Assembly: GCA_016295505.1 (NCBI GenBank)
Contig: JAEDLC010000045.1
Coordinates: 1-14,159, forward strand
Source of the DNA: Dorea sp.
GTDB lineage: Bacteria > Bacillota_A > Clostridia > Lachnospirales > Lachnospiraceae
DNA length: 14,159 nucleotides
Reading direction: 5' to 3'
Shown: one piece after another, positions 1-5,860 of the stretch
Layout: every line of letters begins with the position of its first letter
How positions within the stretch are numbered: the first letter of the stretch is position 1
Translations under genes and position numbers: made by a program
The notes under the pieces: generated by a model
Database searches by the model: none
What the model was told of the DNA's origin: nothing
What the model saw: only the letters and a program-made list of their open reading frames with translations

Positions 1-64
1 TCCGTATATAATTTTGATAATAACGCAACCCATTTATCGATATATTTCCTCTTAAAGTGAAAAG

Positions 65-112
65 GAGACTGACGCATAATAAAGATATTAATCTATATTG
101 TGCAGCAGTCTC
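65..112 (-). terminator. Probable bidirectional terminator downstream of the GH2 gene
   Basis: A 7-bp stem (65-71 with 106-112) continues past a 2x2 internal loop into a second 8-bp stem with one G-U pair (74-81 with 96-103). On the minus strand the structure is followed by a run of four T (63-60). On the plus strand it is followed by T-rich sequence. It starts just past the GH2 stop codon. Positions 1-64 hold nothing else I can name. Confidence 0.45.
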
Positions 113-120
113 TCTTTCTT

Positions 121-1869
121 TTATAATAGCCGCTTATTCAATTGTACGACCACTTCTTCCTTCATCTTCAATATCCGGCGATCATATGTAAGGATTCCAT
201 TCACCTCTTCTTCAACATCCGAAAGCTGTGTGTATACGGTAGCTGACAGACCATTTTTCACGTTCGGAAGAATCTCCTGCTCTATCAGCTTCCGATATCC
301 TTCTGTCAACTCTTCTATGGTTCCGAATGTCCGATAACCATATATCTTTTCATACATCCGATGTCCCGGAAGACCAAGTGAATATCCGCCAAATTCCGTA
401 AGTGCCGCTACTCTCTTCTCCGGCACGATTTTCAATGGGAAAAAATAATCATGAATACTGTGGATATCCCCTCCACCCTGATCAAACCAGCCGCTTGCCT
501 GGTCGATCAGTCTGGTATGATCTTCTCTTTCTGCTTCCCGCGTAACCTCCTGTGCATAAAACTGTCCCCATCCTTCATTGAACAGAACCCAGGTTACGAT
601 TGACGGATGATTATACAGATGACGGATCGTCTGTTTCATTTCTTCCAGAAACTGGATTCTGCTTTCTTCTTCCCGTCTTCCAAGAAGCCTTAGTGTTGAA
701 TCTTTTCTTTTTATATGGAAGAATTCCATTGCAGTCGCCAGATAGGTCACATACCAGTGGCGATAGCTCTGACCTCCATTTACCATATCCTGCCACACCA
801 GCATTCCCAGACGGTCACAATGATAATACCATCTTTGCGGCTCAATCTTTACATGCTTTCTCAGCATATTAAATCCCAGCTCTTTCATCTTCCGGATATC
901 ATAGATCATCGCCTCATCACAGGGCGGTGTATACAAACCATCCGGCCAGTATCCCTGATCCAGTACTCCTTTTTGAAAGTATGGTCGATGATTCAGACAC
1001 ATTCTTGGAATTCCATTTTCATCCTCTTCCACACTGATGTGCCGCATCGCTGCATAACTCTCAACCCGATCCTCTCCCATACAGACCTCTATCTGATACA
1101 GATAAGGATCTTCCGGACTCCAGCTGTGCATATCAGGAATCGCAATCTCCAGATCGGTTCCTGTATATCCGGCTGTCCGAATCGGCTGCATCTCTTCTGT
1201 GTAGATTACTGCTTCGACAGGTTCCTTTTTCTCCGGATAAGAGGATGTTACATGGATCCTGAGCTTACCTTCATCGTACAGAGGAGTATTTTCCAGATTA
1301 CAGATATAATGCTCCGGCACCTGTTCCATCCAGACAGTCTGCCAGATCCCGCTCTGCGCCGTATAGAACATCCCACCCTTTTTCAGCTTCTGTTTCCCTC
1401 TGCTGTAAAAACAGGTATCCGAATAATCTCTCACCATCACGATCAATTCGTCCATCTGTCCCGTCATCTTTTCTGTAATATCCACTGAAAACGGAAGATA
1501 TCCTCCCAGATGTCCGGCAAGAAATTTTCCGTTCAGATAGACTGCCGCATACTGATCCACCGCGCCAAAATGCAGCAGCCATCTCTTCCCTTCTGTCTTT
1601 TCTACAGTCTGCGGCAGTGTCCTTCGATACCACAGATACTCCTGCGGCTTTAACTGTCTTTCCACTCCGGATAGAAAGGATTCCGGAGAAAATGGCACCA
1701 GGATCGTACCGTCATATTTTTCAGGAATTTTTTTGGTATCCGTAATCACATATTCCCATAATCCATTCAGATTGACATAACTGTCCCGCTTCATCAGCGG
1801 TCTTGGATATTCTTCCCACACATGCTTTGGATCTATCTGTGAGGTCCACATCGTCTCCAACTGCTTCAT
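121..1869 (-). CDS. Glycoside hydrolase family 2 (beta-galactosidase / beta-glucuronidase-like)
   Basis: A 582-residue retaining glycoside hydrolase with the GH2 layout: an N-terminal jelly-roll sugar-binding domain (about 15-185; WYRRTL, then a VYLNGK...GGYLPF segment), an immunoglobulin-like middle domain (about 190-285) and a C-terminal TIM barrel (about 290-560). The motif NEGWG carries the expected acid/base Glu at about residue 432, and TEFGG carries the expected nucleophile Glu at about 492. No signal peptide is visible, so it should act in the cytoplasm on imported oligosaccharides or glycosides. ATG at 1869 is chosen over the GTG at 1878 because GAGGTG lies at proper distance before it. 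It follows the phosphopantetheinyl transferase gene with about 40 bp between, so they are probably cotranscribed, although the functions have no obvious link. The family covers several substrates (beta-galactoside, glucuronide, mannoside) and the sequence does not let me choose. Confidence 0.88.
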   Translation of the reverse strand: MKQLETMWTSQIDPKHVWEEYPRPLMKRDSYVNLNGLWEYVITDTKKIPEKYDGTILVPFSPESFLSGVERQLKPQEYLWYRRTLPQTVEKTEGKRWLLHFGAVDQYAAVYLNGKFLAGHLGGYLPFSVDITEKMTGQMDELIVMVRDYSDTCFYSRGKQKLKKGGMFYTAQSGIWQTVWMEQVPEHYICNLENTPLYDEGKLRIHVTSSYPEKKEPVEAVIYTEEMQPIRTAGYTGTDLEIAIPDMHSWSPEDPYLYQIEVCMGEDRVESYAAMRHISVEEDENGIPRMCLNHRPYFQKGVLDQGYWPDGLYTPPCDEAMIYDIRKMKELGFNMLRKHVKIEPQRWYYHCDRLGMLVWQDMVNGGQSYRHWYVTYLATAMEFFHIKRKDSTLRLLGRREEESRIQFLEEMKQTIRHLYNHPSIVTWVLFNEGWGQFYAQEVTREAEREDHTRLIDQASGWFDQGGGDIHSIHDYFFPLKIVPEKRVAALTEFGGYSLGLPGHRMYEKIYGYRTFGTIEELTEGYRKLIEQEILPNVKNGLSATVYTQLSDVEEEVNGILTYDRRILKMKEEVVVQLNKRLL

Positions 1870-1911
1870 ACCATCCACCTCTTCCTTCTTATCCAGAATA
1901 CGTTCCGGAAA

Positions 1912-2538
1912 TTACAGCACCAGAACATGGATCCCGGGATCTATGTCTGCATCCGTCGAACATACTGCAATTCTTGCCCGATTCCCCGCATCTGCATATT
2001 CTCTGCAATAATATTTTTCCGGATATTCACGGGGTTTTTTCAAAAGCTTCGGGATCCCCTGCTCATCCCAGCAAAACGCATACGTACGTGTATCCAATGC
2101 CATGCCTTTTCTCGTCGCTTTCATAAAGCTTTCTTTTAATACCCAGTAACGATAGAACATCTCTTTTTGTTTTTCCGAGTCCGGTATTTCCACAATATGA
2201 CGATACTCTTCCTCACAGAAAAACCGTCTGGCAACCGAAAGCTTCATATCTCCGATCATTTCCACATCGCATCCGACCATCTGCCCCGGTTCATCACTGA
2301 AGGAACACAATGCATAGTTTCCCGAGTGCGAAAGATTAAATACACATGTCTCCCCCAGTCCTTCTGTCTCCTTCACATATTCCCACAATGTCCAGGCACC
2401 TATACTTCTTGCCCTGTCCTGTGCCATCCGGAAGCGTTTTGCTTTTTCCTGACGCCAAAGCGGAACATTTTCATAATATTTCTGATACGTTTCTTCTATT
2501 AATAAGGGGGTTATATCTGTAATCCAGGTTCTTACCAT
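1912..2538 (-). CDS. 4'-phosphopantetheinyl transferase, Sfp type
   Basis: This 208-residue protein is predicted to move 4'-phosphopantetheine from coenzyme A to a serine of an acyl or peptidyl carrier protein. The family motifs are clear: FNLSHSGNYALC (about 67-78, CoA binding), VGCDVE with metal-binding Asp91 and Glu93, and WVLKESFMK with Trp132, Lys135, Glu136 and Lys140. Its length suits the two-domain Sfp class (about 220) rather than the single-domain AcpS class (about 120). ATG at 2538 is preceded by GGAGGT at 7 bp. There is no carrier protein, NRPS or PKS gene in the window, so the partner is unknown; it may serve fatty-acid ACP or a biosynthetic cluster elsewhere. It is the first gene of a short operon with the GH2 gene and is divergent from aroF. 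Confidence 0.9.
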   Translation of the reverse strand: MVRTWITDITPLLIEETYQKYYENVPLWRQEKAKRFRMAQDRARSIGAWTLWEYVKETEGLGETCVFNLSHSGNYALCSFSDEPGQMVGCDVEMIGDMKLSVARRFFCEEEYRHIVEIPDSEKQKEMFYRYWVLKESFMKATRKGMALDTRTYAFCWDEQGIPKLLKKPREYPEKYYCREYADAGNRARIAVCSTDADIDPGIHVLVL

Positions 2539-2598
2539 ATATATGACCTCCGGTTTATTTCATTACAATAACCTTTCTCAAATTTTTCATAAAAAGTG

Positions 2599-2627
2599 TT
2601 GACATCTATTTTTTATTGCGTTAGTAT
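2599..2627 (+). promoter_or_regulatory. Sigma-A promoter of the aro operon
   Basis: A perfect -35 box TTGACA (2599-2604) is followed after exactly 17 bp by TAGTAT (2622-2627, 4 of 6 consensus). Transcription should begin near 2634, giving a leader of about 105 nt before the aroF ATG. I see no equally good minus-strand promoter for the phosphopantetheinyl transferase gene in the shared gap. Confidence 0.7.
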
Positions 2628-2636
2628 TACATTAGT

Positions 2637-2664
2637 TTCGCACGTTAAAGTTCTACAGTGCGAA
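2637..2664 (+). promoter_or_regulatory. Inverted repeat at the start of the aroF leader
   Basis: TTCGCAC (2637-2643) and GTGCGAA (2658-2664) are perfect 7-bp inverted repeats separated by 14 nt. They lie directly after the predicted transcription start. In DNA this could be a repressor operator. In RNA it would be a 5' hairpin whose right arm ends one base before the ATG of the possible leader peptide. The sequence does not decide between these. Confidence 0.4.
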
Positions 2665-2665
2665 T

Positions 2666-2695
2666 ATGCCGCAGTTTCATTACCATTTTAAATGA
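2666..2695 (+). CDS. Possible aroF leader peptide MPQFHYHFK
   Basis: A 9-codon open frame, ATG to TGA, encodes MPQFHYHFK, with Phe, Tyr and Phe in positions 4, 6 and 8. It lies in the leader of a DAHP synthase gene, the first and usually Phe/Tyr-controlled step of aromatic synthesis. A second inverted repeat, TTTCATT (2675-2681) with AATGAAA (2691-2697), lies wholly inside this frame, so a ribosome stalled on the aromatic codons would block it. Against it: no good Shine-Dalgarno precedes the ATG, and no classical terminator follows before aroF. Confidence 0.3.
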   Translation: MPQFHYHFK

Positions 2696-2738
2696 AATCT
2701 ACTATTATTATACATATTTCCAAGGAGGATTACCAGTT

Positions 2739-3752
2739 ATGATTATCGTATTGAAACCACGCACTACCCACGAAGATGTCTCTCGTGTCGAAAATATGAT
2801 CAAAAGACGCGGACTTGATACCCATGTTGTAGAAGGTCAGGAAATGACCATTATCGGCTGTATCGGAGACACATCCAAGATCGACTCAAAGTTATTCGAA
2901 GTCGATCATTCCGTAGATAAGGTTATGCATGTTCAGGAACCTTATAAACTTGCCAACCGTGCTTTTCATCCCGAAGATTCCATTGTTGATGTATCCGGAG
3001 TAAAGATCGGCGGCGGTAATCTCGCAATGATCGCAGGTCCATGTTCTGTAGAAACTCTGGATCAGGTAATGGAGATTGCAAAAGCAGCCAAAGCAGCCGG
3101 CGCCAACCTGTTAAGAGGCGGTGCTTTCAAGCCAAGAACCAGTCCTTACTCTTTCCAGGGACTTGGTCTTGACGGCCTTGATATCTTATGCGAAGTCAGA
3201 AAAGAGGTTGGGCTTCCAATCGTTACAGAGCTGATGTCTCCGGACTATCTGGATATCTTCAATGAAAAAGTAGACCTGATTCAGATTGGAGCACGTAATA
3301 TGCAGAACTTCGATCTGTTAAAACAGTTAGGACAGTTAGACCGCCCGATTCTCTTAAAACGAGGATTAAATGCTACTTATGAAGAGTGGATCATGTCAGC
3401 CGAATACATCATGGCTTCCGGTAATGAAAACGTCATCCTCTGTGAACGCGGTATCCGAACCTTTGAATCTTATACCCGAAACACACTGGATCTTCAGAGC
3501 ATTCCGGTATTAAAGAGACTTACACACCTTCCTGTCATTGTAGATCCAAGCCATGCAGGCGGAAAGTGGTGGCTGGTAGATTCCATGGCTATGGCAGCTG
3601 TCGCTGCAGGTGCAGATGGACTTATGGTTGAAGTTCATAACAATCCGGAATGTGCACTCTGCGACGGAGCACAGTCTCTGAAGCCGGAAAAATACAGTGA
3701 ATTGGTAAAGAAAATATCCCAGATTGCAACGGTAGTCGGGAAATCCTTATAG
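2739..3752 (+). CDS. aroF: 3-deoxy-7-phosphoheptulonate (DAHP) synthase, type I-beta
   Basis: This 337-residue enzyme condenses phosphoenolpyruvate with erythrose 4-phosphate to DAHP, the entry to the shikimate pathway. Residues 1-67 form the ferredoxin-like regulatory domain (MIIVLKP start) of the Thermotoga-type enzymes, and 70-337 the TIM barrel. Visible motifs are AGPCSVE (99-105), RGGAFKPRTSPYSFQG (126-141), QIGARN, LLKRG, CERGIRTF and DPSHAGG. The expected metal ligands are Cys102, His272, Glu298 and Asp309. ATG at 2739 is chosen because it follows AAGGAGG at a good distance and begins the domain correctly; the frame stays open upstream to a GTG at 2658, which would add 27 residues. In the Thermotoga enzyme the N-terminal domain mediates Tyr/Phe feedback inhibition, so the same is likely here. 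It is the first gene of the aroF-aroB-SDR operon. Confidence 0.96.
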   Translation: MIIVLKPRTTHEDVSRVENMIKRRGLDTHVVEGQEMTIIGCIGDTSKIDSKLFEVDHSVDKVMHVQEPYKLANRAFHPEDSIVDVSGVKIGGGNLAMIAGPCSVETLDQVMEIAKAAKAAGANLLRGGAFKPRTSPYSFQGLGLDGLDILCEVRKEVGLPIVTELMSPDYLDIFNEKVDLIQIGARNMQNFDLLKQLGQLDRPILLKRGLNATYEEWIMSAEYIMASGNENVILCERGIRTFESYTRNTLDLQSIPVLKRLTHLPVIVDPSHAGGKWWLVDSMAMAAVAAGADGLMVEVHNNPECALCDGAQSLKPEKYSELVKKISQIATVVGKSL

Positions 3753-3769
3753 AGAGCGGGCCATAACTT

Positions 3770-4831
3770 ATGAAACTTACAGTCAATCTCGGAAAAGACA
3801 GTTATCCTATATATATTGAAAATCATATCCTGGATCGCGCAGTTTCCTACATTACACAAATATTTTCCGGAAAGAGGATCATGATCGTCTCCGACGATCA
3901 TGTCTTTCCTCTGTACGGAGAACAGCTGGTTTCTAACCTGTCAGGAACCTACGAATGTCATCATCTGATTCTTCCTCATGGAGAATCGACCAAAGACTTT
4001 CAGACCCTTCCGACCGTGTACAAAGCACTCCTGGACGCGAAACTGTCCAGAAGCGATCTGATCATTGCACTGGGTGGCGGTGTAATCGGCGATCTGACAG
4101 GATTTGCGGCAGCCACTTATCTGCGCGGCGTAAAGCTTGTACAGATTCCGACGTCTCTGCTCGCACAGGTCGATTCCTCTGTCGGCGGCAAAGTTGCCGT
4201 AGACCTTCCGCAGGGCAAGAATCTGGTCGGAGCTTTTTACCAGCCTTCCCTGGTTCTGATCGACCCGCTTGTTCTGAATAGTTTAAATGAGCGTTTTATT
4301 CATGACGGCATGGGCGAAGTCATCAAATATGGATGTATCTGGGATGCCGAATTATTCCGGACACTGGCTTCTCACAGTTCCTTTGAAGATCTCAAAGAAG
4401 AACTGCCATCCATCATCTGCCGCTGCGTAGACATCAAGCGTATTGTAGTCGAACACGATCAGTTTGATACCGGCGAACGTATGCTGCTGAATTTCGGACA
4501 TACACTCGCCCACACCATTGAACAACAATTTCAATATCAGAGAGAAAGCCACGGCGAGGCTGTGTCTATCGGAATGTATCAGATTACACGTCTTGCAGAG
4601 GAACAGGGTCTCACTGCTTCCGGAACCTCCGGGAAGATCCTCGATGTTCTGGAACGCTACGAACTCCCTCATGAATGTGGGCTTCCACTCGGAACCCTGA
4701 CAGAAGCAATCTCTCTGGACAAAAAGAATCTCAACAATCACCTGAACATTGTACTGCTGCACGAGATCGGCGACAGCTACATCAAGCCTGCCTCCATCCA
4801 GTTCTTTGCAGACAACACACGTATGGTATAA
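3770..4831 (+). CDS. aroB: 3-dehydroquinate synthase
   Basis: This 353-residue protein converts DAHP to 3-dehydroquinate, step two of the shikimate pathway, using NAD+ and a divalent metal. It shows the NAD-binding GGGVIGD (102-108), the PTSLLAQVDSSVGGK segment (127-141), MGEVIKYG with metal ligand Glu183, NFGHTLAHTIE with His244, and HGEAVSIGM with His261. The length is normal for the family. The gene follows aroF by 17 bp. There is no good Shine-Dalgarno before the ATG at 3770, which suggests translational coupling to aroF. Confidence 0.97.
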   Translation: MKLTVNLGKDSYPIYIENHILDRAVSYITQIFSGKRIMIVSDDHVFPLYGEQLVSNLSGTYECHHLILPHGESTKDFQTLPTVYKALLDAKLSRSDLIIALGGGVIGDLTGFAAATYLRGVKLVQIPTSLLAQVDSSVGGKVAVDLPQGKNLVGAFYQPSLVLIDPLVLNSLNERFIHDGMGEVIKYGCIWDAELFRTLASHSSFEDLKEELPSIICRCVDIKRIVVEHDQFDTGERMLLNFGHTLAHTIEQQFQYQRESHGEAVSIGMYQITRLAEEQGLTASGTSGKILDVLERYELPHECGLPLGTLTEAISLDKKNLNNHLNIVLLHEIGDSYIKPASIQFFADNTRMV

Positions 4832-4858
4832 CAACACAATTTGGAGGAGCAATCTATT

Positions 4859-5605
4859 ATGAAAAAATTAGAAGGAAAAATCGCAATCGTAACCGGCGCC
4901 GGAAAGGGCATCGGCAGGGATGCGGCACTTGCCATCGCTGCTGAGGGTGCAACCGTTGTTGCCGTCGCAAGAACACAGTCTGATCTGGATCAAACGGTAA
5001 ACATGATAAAAGAAAACGGCGGAAATGCCATCTCTCTGTCTCACGACCTCACCATAGAAGAAGAGGTAAAGGCCATGGCAGATACCGTCCTTGAAAAATA
5101 CGGAAGAATCGACATTCTCGTAAATAATGCCGGTGGATATCCGAAAGAAATCTATAAAAATATTAAACATCAGGCGATCAAGCTCTGGGACTGGACCGAA
5201 GAGCAGTGGGATCAGATCATTAAGACCAACATAAAGATCCCCTTCCTGTGCTTTAAAACCATCCTTCCTACCATGATCGCTCAGAAAAGCGGGCGAGTAG
5301 TCAGCGTATCCTCCCGAATGGGCCGGATCGCTTCCCAGATGGGTGCTTACTCTGTAGCTAAGGGGGCCATCGTGACCATGACCAAGACTGCAGCGATCCA
5401 GACCCAGGAATACGGCATTCAGGTAAATGCCATAGCACCGGGTATGGTAGACACTCCGGGGCAACGCGTTTACAATCACTCTGTCGGCCAGGACGGAGCG
5501 AAGATGGGAAGTTCCGCAGATGTTGCAAAAGGTATTGTATATCTGTTAGCCGATGCACCGGATGTCATGACCGGTCAGTGTATCGATCTCTTTACCACTG
5601 TATAG
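4859..5605 (+). CDS. SDR-family NADP(H)-type oxidoreductase, third gene of the aro operon
   Basis: This 248-residue classical short-chain dehydrogenase/reductase is FabG-like in layout. It has the cofactor motif TGAGKGIG (12-19), NNAG (89-92), Asn124, and the catalytic set Ser151, Tyr164 and Lys168 (YSVAK). Arg38 at the end of the second beta strand, in place of an Asp, suggests NADP(H). A Trp- and Lys-rich insert at about 94-118 is longer than in plain FabG and may form part of the substrate pocket. ATG at 4859 is chosen because GGAGGA (4843-4848) precedes it. It starts 27 bp after aroB and ends 2 bp before the terminator, so it belongs to the operon. The substrate is unknown. Shikimate dehydrogenase (AroE) is a different fold, so this is not a normal AroE. 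A 3-oxoacyl-ACP reductase label would be a guess. Confidence 0.85.
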   Translation: MKKLEGKIAIVTGAGKGIGRDAALAIAAEGATVVAVARTQSDLDQTVNMIKENGGNAISLSHDLTIEEEVKAMADTVLEKYGRIDILVNNAGGYPKEIYKNIKHQAIKLWDWTEEQWDQIIKTNIKIPFLCFKTILPTMIAQKSGRVVSVSSRMGRIASQMGAYSVAKGAIVTMTKTAAIQTQEYGIQVNAIAPGMVDTPGQRVYNHSVGQDGAKMGSSADVAKGIVYLLADAPDVMTGQCIDLFTTV

Positions 5606-5606
5606 T

Positions 5607-5656
5607 GATAAAAAAGGGACGGGGAATTTTTAAAAATTCCCCGTCCCTTTTTTATC
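5607..5656. terminator. Perfect 50-bp palindromic terminator of the aro operon
   Basis: Positions 5607-5631 and 5632-5656 are exact reverse complements (25 bp each, no mismatch). The core is GGGACGGGG with flanking A and T runs, so the structure ends in T6 on both strands. It begins 2 bp after the SDR stop codon and can stop transcription from both sides, including any read-through from the ara operon. The symmetry and GGGACGGGG core also fit a dispersed palindromic repeat. Confidence 0.85.
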
Positions 5657-5685
5657 GCATTAACGCGCGAAATCACTCGTTCAAT

Positions 5686-5699
5686 ATTTGTTAACAAAT
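5686..5699. repeat. 14-bp perfect palindrome ATTTGTTAACAAAT
   Basis: An exact 14-bp dyad, flanked on both sides by CGTTC. Its centre is about 58 bp upstream of the predicted small-RNA start, a distance usual for an activator or upstream operator. The regulator is unknown. It is not a Rex site, which has a spacer between the half sites. Confidence 0.4.
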
Positions 5700-5708
5700 C
5701 GTTCGTAT

Positions 5709-5744
5709 TTTCATCACGCTTTCATCACAATTATTCTTTATACT
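5709..5744 (+). promoter_or_regulatory. Activator-type promoter: tandem TTTCATCAC repeats plus -10 box
   Basis: TTTCATCAC occurs twice, at 5709-5717 and 5720-5728, an 11-bp period (one helical turn). Ten bp further lies TATACT (5739-5744, 5 of 6 to consensus). No TTGACA-like box is present, and the repeat occupies its place. This is the layout of Pho-box and other OmpR/PhoB-family response-regulator promoters. Which regulator binds cannot be told from sequence. Confidence 0.45.
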
Positions 5745-5750
5745 TATAAT

Positions 5751-5829
5751 TGTTCGAAAGAACAAATTAAATCTTTTTCATAACTTTTTCCTCAGGGCTG
5801 CACTCCTCCCAAACAATGCAGTCCTTTTT
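5751..5829 (+). ncRNA. Candidate small regulatory RNA with anti-Shine-Dalgarno loop
   Basis: The predicted RNA of about 79 nt runs from the start point set by TATACT to a terminator T-run. It has a 5' hairpin TTGTTC-GAAA-GAACAA (5750-5765), a U-rich single-stranded linker (about 5766-5793) and an intrinsic terminator: GGGCTGCA (5795-5802) pairs with TGCAGTCC (5817-5824; one G-U), followed by T5 (5825-5829). The G-U wobble and the T-run both show that the terminator works on the plus strand. Its 14-nt loop contains UCCUCCC, able to pair with GGGAGGA ribosome binding sites, as C-rich loops do in RsaE/RoxS-type small RNAs. No peptide is apparent. I know no named family that fits. Confidence 0.5.
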
Positions 5830-5834
5830 AATGC

Positions 5835-5860
5835 AAAAATATCTGTCTGTTTTTACAGAT
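5835..5860 (-). terminator. Weak terminator at the end of the ara operon
   Basis: On the minus strand ATCTGT (5860-5855) pairs with ACAGAT (5846-5841) around an 8-nt loop, followed by A and T5 (5839-5835). It overlaps the stop codon of the kinase gene. The 6-bp stem is weak; the palindrome at 5607-5656 would catch read-through. Confidence 0.35.

Noticed and set aside
715..1488. 257-codon plus-strand open frame
   Set aside because: It lies wholly antisense to the GH2 gene, has no ribosome binding site and no recognisable domain; a shadow frame.
2628..2738. T-box or other known riboswitch in the aroF leader
   Set aside because: No T-box sequence, specifier stem or terminator/antiterminator pair is visible in the leader of about 105 nt.
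5765..5829. Hairpin 5795-5824 as terminator of the minus-strand ara operon
   Set aside because: On the minus strand the stem has an A-C mismatch where the plus strand has G-U, and no T-run follows it, so it fits the plus strand only.
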